A DNA stretch of 64,000 nt from Sweltsa coloradensis (GCA_024449915.1 JAMZAV010000028.1:744001-808000), one strand, 5' to 3'; counted from the first letter of the stretch, positions 11,841 through 23,637 are shown. Notes: a model not told the origin generated them from the letters alone. Translations and numbers: made by a program.

Positions 11841-13259
11841 TCAACACTAACATGACTGTTAACTTAAAGTTGTTATAATTTTCACTCATTTTGCAGCATT
11901 AACGTCCCGCCCACCTCACCCGCTTACTACAAACAAACCCTGGCTAAACCTACAAAATGTCGATGATTAATTAAAAATTATACTTTTGCTACTTTTAAGT
12001 AGCTTTTCTAGATGAATACATTTTTACATTCTCTCTATTTATTTGCTAATGTTTTTCAAAAGTGTTTGTGTATTGTCTGTTGTGTGTGTATTGTGTACTT
12101 GAATGTCAGCCTGTCTGGGACTCCAATCCAGATCATCTGGCTATGCTATCTACTCTATTGATGCTTGACCTTGAGCTACTATAATTGTTATTATTTGCTA
12201 ATGTTTTACAAAAGTGTTTGTGTACATCTGTTGGAGTGTGTTTTGTAGTGAAAGTCAGCCTGTCTGGGACTCGAACCCAGATCATCTGGCTAGGATTCCT
12301 ACTCTATTGTTGCCTGAGAACTATAATGAAGTTTTGCTATGTTTTTCAAAGGTGTTTGTGTACTTCTGTATTGTGTGTGTTTTGTAATTGAAAGTCAGCC
12401 AGTCTGGGACTCGAACCCAGATAATCTGGCTATGCGAACTACTCTTTTGTTGCTTAAACTACTGTACTGAAGTGTTAAAACTTTATTTATTTAATTGTTT
12501 GTTTTTTGAAAGTGGTTGTGTACGTCTGTTGCATGTGTTGTGTACTTGAAAGTCAGTCTGTCTGGGTCTCGAACACAGATCACCTGGCTATAGTTAGGTC
12601 ATAATCATGAGTTCCGTGACCACTTTTTCGCAAGGATGGTTTGACGATTGATTTGACTACTATGAACCATTTAGAAAAAAATAAGCCCCCATGTCCCTCC
12701 CAAAAATCCCGGCAATTTTTACTAGAGGCCAAAATCCAAAGGCTGCCGGGGCCCCACTCTTGAAAATTAAATTTGAACCAGAGCAAGTAGAATCAAGTCA
12801 AAGACAATTTTTTTGTTTAAAAATGACCACAAGGATTCTGAATATGATATTATGTAGTTTGACGCTACGACGCCATTTTGAACCAGAAATACAAGATGGC
12901 CACCTGCGCCATTGTGGAAAATTAAGTTTTGAACCAGAGCATCTAGAATCAAGTACAAATACACTTTTTCTTGTAAATAGACCACAAGGATTCAGAATAT
13001 GACGTTAATTTGACGTTACGATATCATTTTGACTCATAAATCCAAAATGGCCGCCATCCAGTGTAGCAAACGTTTTACGTTTGTACTTAAGCAAGTACTC
13101 CCACAAGGATCTCTTGCTGTAAAGTACCATCATTTTACCATGAGATGGTATGTCAGTAAATTTTCTATTACAAATGACACCGCAACCTTGACCGCAACGT
13201 AAATAAAAACAGAATTTAAGACGTCATAAATTGTCTTTCTTTGAAAATTAACGTTTTTT

Positions 13260-14813
13260 TACCACTGTAACACTGTTTTGACTTGGTAATTAAGACAAAA
13301 ATGTGCCCCCGAGAAGTGTGATCCATCTGAATTGGGGCATCCTGCCATACTGTATTCAGGATCAGACGATTCTGTGCAATACCCCATTTTCTTCAGTAAA
13401 ATATCCTCCAACAGGTTGCTGTCATCATCCTCGCTCTCTTCAACTGGCCCTAGTGCAGGTAGATGAGCTAGGAGAGTAGGTCGCCTGTGGTGGACAACGA
13501 CCACCCACAAGTTCCCAACCATGCCCAAGTGGTGAGAGGTGGTCCTTCTTGGAAGGGTGGCGCACAAGATACGCTAAGTAGTTTGCACGGAGGCAGTGTT
13601 GGCGTAGGCTATCTGCATCTGGAGGGAGAAGGATGAATGATTTTGTCTTTTCAGTGTTCTCCACTTTGCTGAATTGGCTTCAGTCATGTTGGTACTCTTA
13701 TGTCGCCATATATGACATGTCGTGTGAACTGGAAGAGCTTCTCTAGTACCTCGTCCTGAAGGTCAAGTCAATCTCCGCACCTCGAGATCTGTTGTCGGGC
13801 CACAGGAATCTTTGCCATCCGGTCAAACACCGACTTCCTACTTTTGCCGTAGAAGCCTGAGTTGGCATCACAACTTACCATGCAGTTAGCTGAACAATAC
13901 AATCTGCCATCTCGTCATTTTACCAGGACACGACATAAGATTGTCTTCTGCTTCCTCTTGAAACAGAGCATTCCGTTCAGCTGCCGCGACATACGCATCA
14001 GTATCGGCAGTATCAATGACAACAGGCCGGTATAGCCGGACTCGCGCAGAGCTGCGTAAATCCAAAAGATGATAGTGTCAGCCTCAGACTGGTCAAAGCT
14101 GTAGTTCCCCATTAGTTGTTTGGTTGACCAGTTGGTGCAGTAGGAACCAACAGAGTATAGACAATCATTGTATCAACCCTTTCTGAAAGGTCTGTCAGAT
14201 AGTCGCGTATCAGTTTTTGCAGCGGCCTCTTGTTGCCGTCGCTATACACAGCAGTGTTTTGAATGCTCGGGCAGATGGGAAAGGGGTGGCTCATTTTCAT
14301 GTACCTACATATTGGGGATGTGTGCCTTACCCTGTACCCGCAGGTCCTGTTCACGGTTCAATATCTTTAGTTGAGTACGGGGCGTCGTAAGGGTCATTTA
14401 CACAGATGGTACGCTCAGCATCTCTATGGCCGGCAAGGATGATGGATGACACTTTATGGACGTAATCCGACCACTTATATGGGGTGCCATATTGCGTCTG
14501 TTGGTCTTCTGCTGATGGAGTTGCAATCCTCCACAACATGCCCACGTCGATGAGAGCGGTGTAGGCCTAAAGTTCCTGCAGATCTGCAGATTGCAGAGAG
14601 TCTCTGAATGAGCTTGCTTTTCTGTGTCTTCCTGTATGTGCCGTTAGAGTTGAATAGGGCCATAAATTCATCGACGACACGATGTTCCAGCCACTCAGCG
14701 AGGTCCACGAGTTTACTGACATCAGCCGGGTCGATGAATGACTTGAGAGCGCTCTGCTCCATTTCAGCAGCTCTCACTTTAAGTACGTCCCCATGCTTGT
14801 CCGTTTCTGCCAT
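13260..14813 (-). pseudogene. Decayed transposon protein with FEN1/XPG-like (PIN-fold) nuclease motifs
   Basis: Several frames must be combined to follow the protein, so it is broken by frameshifts. From the N-terminus one sees MAETDKHGDVLKVRAAEMEQ (start at 14813), VGMLWRIATPSAEDQQ and ICVNDPYDAPYSTKD (14545-14354), SEADTIIFWIYAALRESGY (about 14100-14040), VVIDTADTDAYVAAA (about 14025), SCDANSGFYGKSRKSVFDRM (about 13885-13820), then LLPPDADSLRQHCLRANYLA and GHGWEL (13640-13500), and an acidic C-terminus inside the inverted repeat. The order E-x-D, T-x-DTD and xCDxxSGFYGKS resembles the acidic metal-binding motifs and helix-hairpin region of FEN1/XPG nucleases. From memory, uncharacterised metazoan transposon proteins share the LPP...RANY...GW tail. 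Function is inferred; the copy is dead. Confidence 0.65.
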
Positions 14814-15073
14814 CTTGGCAAACGTTTACCGCTTGCTCAAAAAGAAGGGTGCATTAAGGGAGGTATTCTTACTGAACATCCAATCTTGCAAGAATCTGGT
14901 TAACTTTTCCTCTCCCGCAGCATAGGCAGAGTTCTAATCTGCAACGCGCTCATCAGAGGCAGGCATGGCGGACTGTAGACACCCACCTGTATATAGGTGG
15001 GTGAAGCTTGGTTGAATGGACAGGAGTCAAACTCGTGCATGCATGCGACTTTATCCTGCATGCATTGCTCATT

Positions 15074-15262
15074 TTATCTCATCCGTTTCAGACCGCATTC
15101 CACGTGCTTCAACTTTGTAATTTTGTATTTATTTTTGGCCATGGCGTTATCAGCCGCTCGGACCCGGGCCACATTATTCACATTTCTGGAGTGCACCAGC
15201 TGCTGTTTCTCATTCAGGAGGATGGAGAGCCAGCCAGACTTCATGTTGCTGACCTTGTTCAT
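15074..15262 (-). pseudogene. Possible upstream coding remnant of the same transposon
   Basis: A 62-codon minus-strand frame (MNKVSNMKSGWLSILLNEKQ...) lies inside the transposon, upstream of the nuclease-like remnant and in the same orientation. It reads like protein but I do not recognise it. It could be the N-terminal part of the same polypeptide or a separate small ORF. Roughly 260 bases between the two contain no open link. Confidence 0.3.
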
Positions 15263-16659
15263 GGAGCATTATCCACATGTCCCAGGCCATAGAGTAGGGG
15301 TTGCCTGTAATAGACTGAGTGAAGTCAGTACAAAAGAAGCCGACCTGATCAAAGAAGCGAGCTGTCTGCATCGCCCAGAAGTCAGAAAATCATCTTCCAT
15401 ACCTAACTTTGTACGCAACCAACCACGGCAGCATGGCGCTGCACTAGGGAAAGTTGAAGACAGCTATAGGATGATGATGACAGCAACCTGAAGGTGGATA
15501 TTTTACTGAGAAAAGCAGACTATTACATGGAATCGTCTGATTCTGAATATAGTATGACAGGATGCCTCGATGCAGACTGATCATACTTCTCGGGGGCACA
15601 TTTTGGTCTTAACTACCACGTTTACAGTGGTAAAATAACGTGAATTTCCAACGAAAAACAATTTGTGACTTCATAAATTCGGTTTATGTTTACGTTGTAG
15701 AGTCATTTGTAATAGAAAATTTACTGACATACCATCTCATGGTAAAATCATGGTACTTTACAGCAAGAGATACTTGTGTGGGTAATTGCTTAAGTACAAA
15801 CGTAAAACTTTTGCTACACTGGATGGTGGCCATTTTGGATTTATGAGTCAAAATGATATCGTAACGTCAAATTAACGTCATATTCTGAATCCTTGTGGTC
15901 TATTTACAAGAAAAAGTGTATTTGTACTTGATTCTAGATGCTCTGGTTCAAAACTTAATTTTCCACAATGGCGCAGGTGGCCATCTTGTATTTCTGGTTC
16001 AAAATGGCGTCGTAGGGTCAAACTAATATCATATTCAGAATCCTTGTGGTCAGTTTAAACAAAAAAATGTCTTTGCACTTGATTCTACTTGTTCTAGTTC
16101 AAAATTTAAATTTTCAAGAGTGTGCCCGGCAGCCATATTGGATTTTAGCCTTTAGTAAAAATTGCCGGGATTTTTGGGAGGGACATGGGGGCTTATTTTT
16201 TTCTAAATGGTCCATAGTAGTCAAATCAATCGTCAAACCATCCTTGCGAAAAAGTGGTCACGGAACTCATGATTATGACCTAACTACTAGACTTCCCACT
16301 CTATTGTTGCTTGAACTACTATAGTGAGTGTTTAATTTATACTTCAATTGTTATTTTAAAAAGTGTCCGTGTACGTCTGTTGTGTGTATTGTGTACTTGA
16401 AAGTCAGTCTGTCTGGGACTCGAACCCAAATCATCTGGCTACGCTAACTACGCTTATGTTGTTTGAGGTACTATTATGAAGTGTCAAAACTATAATTAAT
16501 TGAAAATGTTTTACGAAAGTGGTTGTGTTTGTCCGTTGTGTGTGTTGTGTACCTGAAAGTTGGTCTGTCTGGGACTCGAACCCAGATCACCTGGCTATGC
16601 CAACTATGCTATTGTTGCTTGAGGTACTATTATGAAGTGTTAGAACTTAAATTAATTAG

Positions 16660-17495
16660 ATGAGGGAGCAGAGCGACTGAGTATCTCGATTCAAGAAAAT
16701 CGGCACTTCTGCAATTCTGTGGGTATGAGGGGATGTGTGCGTGTACATCGAAAATCAGCCGAATCGCTGTAAGCCCTACAGATTGCGCTGAAATTTTTAA
16801 CAGACATCCGGTCTGAGTTTACTGAGAACTGCTTACAAAATCAGCTACATCCATTGCGATTTAAACCTACAAGAAACAATAAATTGAAAAATAGGCTGCG
16901 AAACGACAATGGTTTTGTTTTTGTCAAAAAATATTTTGTTTGTTATTTGCCTGGCTGTGAAAATACAGTGCCCAAGGTGTATCGAATCTTGCACGCTCAA
17001 GGTACCTCCAATGAATAAACCTTGCAATCTTTACACGTATTTTGTGCTGGCTATGTTTTCCATAGTATTGTCACAGATGAGAGACTACACAGCGTTATAT
17101 GCATTTCAAACCATGTTTAATAATTTCATAATACAATCCAGAAATTACAAAATCTTTCCCGAACAGGGGATTGAACCCATGTCTCCCACATTTCGAGTAT
17201 AAGGGCGCCTTAGTCAACTAGACTAGGGAAACGCCAAAGCCGTTGTTAGCTGAGTGAGCGAGTCATGTGTTTAGTACCCGGGATCATCTTCATACAAGTT
17301 GATTGATGTAAAGGTATAAATAATAGCGTTTTTAAGTTTAGTTGGAATGGGCTCGTCAACTGAAGGCCATAATGCGCCACTCTAGCCTATGATAGGCTCG
17401 GGAGGCCTTAGGTAGGAGTAAGAAATGGAATGTTACCGGGTACTCAACACATGGCTCACTCACTCGTCTAACAACGACTTTGGGATTTCCCTAGT
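16660..17495. mobile_element. Insertion into the satellite, with 65-bp inverted repeat at its right part
   Basis: Satellite sequence stops at TTAAATTAATT and resumes at AGTTAATTGTTAATG, so about 830 bases are foreign. Flanking TTAATT on both sides could be a short target duplication. At the right, 17223-17286 and 17430-17494 are inverted copies beginning CTAGGGAAA, with GTCATGTGTT...GTACCCGG shared. Between the left edge and this foldback lies a tRNA-like segment (17160-17240, minus). Confidence 0.5.
17160..17240 (-). repeat. tRNA-like SINE head
   Basis: On the minus strand: a D-arm-like CTAGTCTAGTTGACTAAGG, then CTCGAAATGTGGGAGACATG and GGGTTCAATCCCCTG, a good B box and T-arm. An adjoining ATCCAGAAATTACAAAA tail also occurs at about 5165-5185. 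Confidence 0.5.
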
Positions 17496-18345
17496 TAATT
17501 GTTAATGTTTTAGGAAAGTGGTTGTGTATGTCCGTTGTGTGTGTTGGTGTTGTACTTAAAAGTCAGTCTGTCTGGGACTCGAACCTAAATCATCTGGCTA
17601 CGGTAACTACGCTAATGTTGCTTGAGCTACTATTAGAAGTGTTACAACTTTAGTTAATTGTTGATGTTTTACGAAAGTGGTTGTGTATATCCGTTGTGTG
17701 TGTTATGTACTTGAAAGTCTGTCTGTATAGGACTCGAACCTAAATCATCTGGCTACGCTTACTACGCTAATGTTGCTTGAGCTACGCTAATGTTGCTTGA
17801 GCTACTATTATGAAGTGTTAAAACTTTAATTAATTGTTGATGTTTTACGAAAGTGGTTGTGTACATCTGTTGTGAGTGTATGTAGTGAACTTGAAAGTCA
17901 GCCTGTCTGGGACTTGAACCCAGATCATCTGGCTACCATAACTATGCTACCGTTGCTTGAGCTACTATTATGAAGTGTTAAAACTTTAATTAATTGTTAA
18001 TGTTTTACGAAAGTGATTGTGTACATCTGTTGTGAGTGTATGTAGTGAACTTGAAAGTCAGCCTGTCTGGGACTTGAACCCAGATCATCTGGCTACCATA
18101 ACTATGCTATTGTTGCTTGAGCTACTATTATGAAGTGTTAAAACTTTAATTAATTGTTAATGTTTCGTGAAAGTGGTTGTGTATGTCCGTTGTGTGTGTT
18201 GTGTACTTGAAAGTCGGTCTGTCTGGATCTCGAACCTAAATCATCTGTCTACGGTAACTACGCTAATGTTGCTTGAGCTGTTATTATGAAGTGTTAAAAC
18301 TTTAATCAATTGTCAATGTGTTACGAAAGTGGTTGTGTACGTCTG

Positions 18346-18396
<51 letters not shown>
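18346..18396. repeat. (TG)n microsatellite inside the satellite array
   Basis: About 24 TG units grow out of the GTTGTGTGTGTTGTG stretch that every satellite unit carries, which suggests local slippage in one unit. Confidence 0.9.
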
Positions 18397-18824
18397 GTGA
18401 ACTTAAAAGTCAAAATGGCAAAATAACCCAACAGAATTTAAAAAAAAAATGTTGATTTTACGATCGTTTAAATCGGTCCGCTTCTGGCCGTCCTGGGGCA
18501 TCTGTCGTGTTTGTTGATGCAATTTGCGAGAATTTTTGACATTTGTTTGTACCTTGTTATGTTCTGGGACTTGAACCCAGATCATCTGGCTACCATAACT
18601 ATGCTATTGTTGCTTGAGCTACTATTATGAAGTGTTAAAACTTTAATTAATTGTTAATGTTTTACGAAAGTGTGTGTGATGTGTACTTGAAAGTCATCCT
18701 GTCTGGGACTCGAACCCAGATAATCTGGCTACGGTAACTACTCCATTATTGCTCGAGCTACTGTGTTAAGTATTATAAGAACTTTCCTTCTCTTATTGAT
18801 AATGTTTTTTGCAATTAATAGGCT

Positions 18825-19010
18825 GCAAAACTTCCTTCCAACCAAAATAAGACCAATGCTAGCACAATCTCTCATCTTGTCTAAAATAGACTATTGTGAT
18901 ACGTCGATACTTTATCTAGCAAAAATCTCGCTGAAAGACTAAACAAAATTCGGAATGCGTGTATCAAATTCATATTCAACCTCAGATATTACAATCCATG
19001 ATGAAAACTA
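18825..19010 (+). pseudogene. Non-LTR retrotransposon (LINE) reverse transcriptase C-terminal remnant
   Basis: Translation in two frames gives LPTKIRPMLAQSLILSKIDY, then CDTSILYLAKIS, then ERLNKIRNACIKFIFNLRYY. This is the typical thumb-region pattern of CR1/Jockey/I-type reverse transcriptases (SLILSRLDYCNSLLYGLP...LQRVQNAAARLI). One frameshift lies near 18935. Only about 60 residues survive; no YADD box is present. A decayed, 5'-truncated copy. Confidence 0.65.
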
Positions 19011-19174
19011 AAAAAACACAAACATCAAAGTTTTTTTCTTCATCCAGGCTTACCCGAAATTTATATTTAATTTGTACTTTTCATAAAAAGTAATCTCTTA
19101 AATACAATAGGGCCTATAACTAATTCAAGTTCTGTCATACTTGGCAATGGCTCAAATATGAACCTAGTTGGTCC

Positions 19175-19275
19175 TTAGCAATCACCAAGGGCCATGGGTT
19201 CGAATCCTGTATTTAATACATGGAGTTTTGTGTCATTATTCTTCATCCTCATCTATCCCTTGTCTAGGTCACAAA
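19175..19275 (+). mobile_element. SINE fragment, tRNA-derived
   Basis: It contains the B box GGGTTCGAATCCTGT and the tail TTCATCCTCATCTATCCC, shared with copies at 1285, 22567, 24536 and 36940. Confidence 0.5.
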
Positions 19276-22200
19276 ATAGCACACGGCAGACGTCGTGACA
19301 AAAACTATTGACCTTTAAATGTATTTTAAAAGTTACGTGGGTGCAATTAACAGAACCTGCATTATGTTACTGCACAGGACCCGACTTTTAACAACACAAG
19401 ACGTCCAGTAACAAAATCAATCTACCTATAAATGCATTACACAGCTGTATTGAACAGAACCTACATTACGTAATTGCATAGGATCAGAATTGAGGAAGCG
19501 ACGAAGTTTTTAATGCGAACTGTGGCAGTGCTGCGCTTGAATAAGCATTGTTAATTGTTTTCAGACAACTTTGCGTGGAGAAAATGTCTTGAACACCAAT
19601 GTTTATTGCAATTTCAATGGACAATTACAAACAAAATTACCTACCTATATCAACTGAGTGAAAAACTAATTACAATAATCAACTTTGTATTTGGCTCAAA
19701 TGTTGCCACCTACGTCAGAACAGTAAAGGGGAGATGATGTAGGGCCTACGGTAGGGTATGATTTATATCTAGGTAACATGGATCTGGAGGGTACTTTACT
19801 GTGTGAAATCTTGCTCTACGAAATTACAATAATTATTATGCTTTATCTGCTTTATCCTTGAGAAACAGAATGGTCAGACAGAGAAGTTGGTTTGTCTATA
19901 ATTTTGAACCATGTATTGCACAATCAAAGACTAACTGTAGGCAATTATGCTTATTCAACAAGAAAAACTCTAGTATTTTATTTCCTTTTTTTGCCCAAAG
20001 TGGGTTATTTTGTGTTTTGAAATGGCAATCAAATGTACGAGGCCAAAGTTCCCAAACAACACTTAACAAGCAATTTTGGGACTATTCACAACTAAATCCC
20101 TGTTTACAGCCTTAAATTTGCTTTGATTTCTGTAATCATGTAAGAATAAAGAGAAACCGAACCGTTTGAACACGAAATAACGATCAAGAACCGGATACAT
20201 GCTATTGTTTTGCTTATGCTTTCTTGAACTAGGTCCAGGAGTGTTTCGAGATCAGCATGGCCATCGATAATATCGTGTCAGCTTATGCAAGGAATTAGGA
20301 AGGAATTGATTTAGTTTTATTTTTTTGTAGAAGACGCTCAAAACAAATTATTTTTCAGTTATCCATACAAAATAAAAAGTAAAAATTGGAATTTTAAAAA
20401 ACAATATTTAAAAAACAATTTTGATTTGTATCAATGGATGGTTGTGCATCTCTAGCACAAAGTACATGATTTAGAATTTATAGGGAAATATAATCAAATC
20501 ACAGATAGTAGGAACCAGGTGGGGGAAACTCTCCAGCCTATCCAACACGATGCTCAAGAGTTTGTTTTCCGTTACGATACAGCGACACTGCCTATTCTCA
20601 TTTCTTGCTAACGGTACACGACTTTCCAAGGGAAAAGTAATGTTGGTGCGGAATGCACTGTGACCACCGATAAAAAGGGCTATCGTAAAGTAAACACCTT
20701 CTGTAGTGAACTCTGACTAAAGAGAAACTAGACTGTTTGAGTTAACCTAAATCTTGCTAGGAATGTAGGCATTCCAACTATGGTAATCGTCGGTGGGAAA
20801 ATGGATAATGTACAGGTAAGCTAAAGGAAGGTTGAGGTAACGAAAGTTTTAATTTAAATTATTAATTTTAGTTAACGTAATCAAAATTTTGGATATTGTT
20901 TTGAATTTCTTTTACGGGCTCTGCAAGGGCATATAGATTATGACTTTCGGGCAGTGATCGTGAGCCATTTGATTGGAGTTGCGAGTCAACTGACACTGTT
21001 TTTCAACTTAACCATCTCCCACATACACATTCTTTATAATAGTTTTGCTCTACCATCAGTTAACACAAAGGCCTGTTTTTATGCAGGGACTTGTAGATTT
21101 TGAATCGCGACCCAAGAGCGGCGATCGCGCTGTTATATAATCTTAAAACTTAGGAATAAGGAATGTAAGCAACAGCATTAAGGGCTATATTGTATTGAAG
21201 GCCTTTAAACAAACTATAGTCATTGTAAGTGGGTAATGGATAATGATGTACAGCTAACTGCTAAGCTAGAGAAAGGTTGAGGTACCTAATGAAAGTTGGC
21301 AATTTGAAAAATTAAATTTAGCTTACAAAATAGCCTACAAAATTTTGAGTTTTTTTAGTGCAAGAAAGGAGAGTAATTTTATTTTTGATAAAAGCTTATT
21401 TTTGTGGGATTCAATTTGTCTTTAGACTGTTCGATACAATTTTGTTTTGCGATTTTTCAAACCAATAATATTAAAGGAATAATTTTTACAAGAAAGTGGA
21501 ATTTTGGGTCTAAACTGATAGATCCTAGTTAACTACATGTTTGGGTAATTTCAACAATTCTGCAAGTGATAAAAATGACTTTGGAAGGAAGAAGATGGGG
21601 GATGCTAAGGAAAAATGGAAAACTACCATAGCAAAAAACTTTGAGAGGCAAGAGGAGAGAGCTGTGAAGATGTGGCAGAGACGATTGTGGGAGGATAGAA
21701 ACAAGTAGAAAAGCGTGTTTGCATTTAACTCAAGCTGACTGACATTACAAAGGGACAAACTGACAGACAGCAAACTATAAATAAATATCAAATTACTGAT
21801 GTACGAAATAGTGTGAAATCGGTTGACGAAATTGCAAAATGTCTAAAGATTATTATGATACCAACACCAAATCTGAGTTTTAGAAGTGATGAGACAATAT
21901 GCATAAAAACAGTAATGTCAATAAACATCCAACTCGTTAATATTTTCCAGAAGTAGGTAATTAATTAGTTTTATTTATTGTAATTTTGTGCATCAGTTTT
22001 TATAACCAGAATGGACGTTAAAACTAATTAAAAATAAATCAAGAAGACCACCGATTATTGAACGATAATTAATTCTCATTAGTATTGAAGAGAGGTGGGC
22101 TCGAATGCAGGAAAGATACCAAGGTGAAACGTGTGAAAAATTCCGACGTCAAGTGCTACGAGGGAACGATGTATTGGACATGATTTGGGAGCATTTCCAG

Positions 22201-22560
22201 AAGCTAGTTAGCATGATGTGAAACTTTGCAAGGTTATCAAGCAAGGATAAGAACTCTTGTCTTCTATTATATAGAACATTGATATGGAAACAAATCTAGA
22301 ACTCAAAATCAATCTCGTCCGGGTAATAAACCCGGATTTCCTGATTGCCGGTTGGATGCTGTATCAAAAAAGAATCAAAATTGTTGTATCATGTTACTTG
22401 GATTTCTGTAGCTAGACAAGGCGTTTGAAATTATGTATCCGACTTTCTTTAAGAGAGGGGGGTTAACCCGTAGATGTTTGAGGGGGGGGGGGTTATGAAA
22501 AGGTTGGAGAATTGATTGATTTTGTAGCTCAACATCTCTATTATTGCAATAACACTATTG
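19276..22560. other. Mostly unique sequence, no gene identified
   Basis: Short frames only. A diverged direct repeat links about 20781-20850 and 21213-21300; both have GGATAATG-GTACAG and GAAAGGTTGAGGTA-like words. No coding exon with two splice sites was recognised. Confidence 0.5.
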
Positions 22561-22566
22561 AAGTGA

Positions 22567-22701
22567 GTGGAGATGGATGAGGGTGATGGACAATTAGCCT
22601 ACAAAAAAAACATGCCTTATGCGGGATTCGAACCCTCATCCTCGTAGTGACATAGACTGCGGACCTAAGTCCTAATTGTATGAGCCACCGCGGACGGCAT
22701 A
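22567..22701 (-). mobile_element. tRNA-derived SINE (family with GCCGTCCGCGGTGGC head)
   Basis: On the minus strand: GCCGTCCGCGGTGGCTCATA (A-box region), GGTCCGCAGTCTATGTCACT, then GAGGGTTCGAATCCCGCATA (B box) and a poly-T-like linker. It ends in the ACCCTCATCC-type tail. It is the best-preserved head of this family in the window. Confidence 0.7.
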
Positions 22702-23637
22702 GGTGGGGAGGGGAGTGCCAAGGGGAGCGCCCCAGAGATAAATGGAAGGATCAAATCAAACAAGTGTAGGAGAAAAGGAAAAACCAACAACAGATAGTAA
22801 AAACGCTGAGGACAGAAAGAATGCTAGAATTACAAAAAAGAAGAGCGCAAACTGGCTAGAAAGCACATATAAATACACATATGTGTGTGTGTCTCAAAAG
22901 GTCTGTATAATAATAAAATCATTAACATTGTTTTGAATGAACATTTTTCATCAAATACCAATTTCTCAGCTGTGTTTTTTTTTAAAACTTGCATCGTGTT
23001 CTGAATAAGGCACTCTTTGTCGTTGATTACAAATTGACAACTTCCGGATTCTAGCATAGATGTAGGCCTAATTTATTGACATTTTCAGGAAATATGATGA
23101 AAATAATACAAGTTTTGCAATAATAATCGTAATTGCATTATCACAGGAAAACGTTAAATATTGCATTTCAGTTCAGTGTTATAACAATTTGTTGCAAAAT
23201 ATTTGTCCATACAATGAACACATAATCGTTTCACTTTAAAAATTAATATTAATGCAAATTTGGTAATAATTCCTTGGACCAATACCAATATCGGCGGGCA
23301 ACTTATTGTAGGATTTCACAACATTGTACCCTACATGATAATTATTAATCTGCATATGAATTATTTTCTGGATATTCTTACTCTCAAATATAATATACCA
23401 ACTATTAAGATGATATTATTATGTAATGTTTTACATTTCATCTCTAACCCATTCAGGAATAAGAAGAAATATCGAGGTTCAATTTTGGCTACAGTATACC
23501 TAGGTACTGGCCTACCTATGCAATGAGGCCTACTTGTGGTTGTATAAGAGCATAAAAAAATGCAAATCGTAGATGAAAACATAAATTTTATTTAATGCAA
23601 TTTAACTGAAGAGAGCAGACAGATTTTTATCCTTTCA

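Larger units (their letters stand above)
12591..16286. mobile_element. 3.7-kb DNA transposon with ~0.8-kb terminal inverted repeats
   Basis: The ends start TAGTTAGGTCATAATCATGA and are inverted copies of each other. Homology runs from 12591 to about 13440 and from 16286 back to about 15450, with small mismatches. The insertion lies in the T-arm satellite and is flanked by CTA on both sides (12588-12590 and 16287-16289); joining the flanks across one CTA restores satellite-like sequence. The interior carries a broken minus-strand gene (13260-14813). The repeats are long enough to include the 3' end of that coding region in both arms. The superfamily is not assigned. Confidence 0.88.
12040..18770. 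repeat. Satellite array of ~155-bp units, each with a tRNA T-arm hairpin
   Basis: At least 13 units are present, with the conserved block CTGTCTGGGACTCGAACCCA near 12118, 12270, 12412, 12570, 16423, 16575, 17578, 17733, 17912, 18072, 18231, 18569 and 18709. On the minus strand the block reads CTGGGTTCGAGTCCCAG, a perfect T-stem and T-loop that also matches a Pol III B box. Spacing is about 142-179 bases. Other conserved parts are TTGTTGCTTGAGCTACTATT, ACTTTAATTAATTGTTAATG and GTTGTGTACTTGAAAGTCAG. The array is split by a transposon (12591-16286), by an insertion at about 16660-17495 and by a TG tract plus unrelated DNA at about 18346-18555. Confidence 0.85.

Noticed and set aside
14997..15491. 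164-codon plus-strand frame inside the 3.7-kb transposon
   Set aside because: It lies opposite the coding strand of the element and overlaps the inverted repeat; composition is Cys/Leu/Phe-rich like a shadow frame.
12040..18770. CRISPR-like array
   Set aside because: The regular repeats are ~155-bp satellite units with diverged but homologous sequence between conserved blocks, not unique spacers, and the DNA is eukaryotic.
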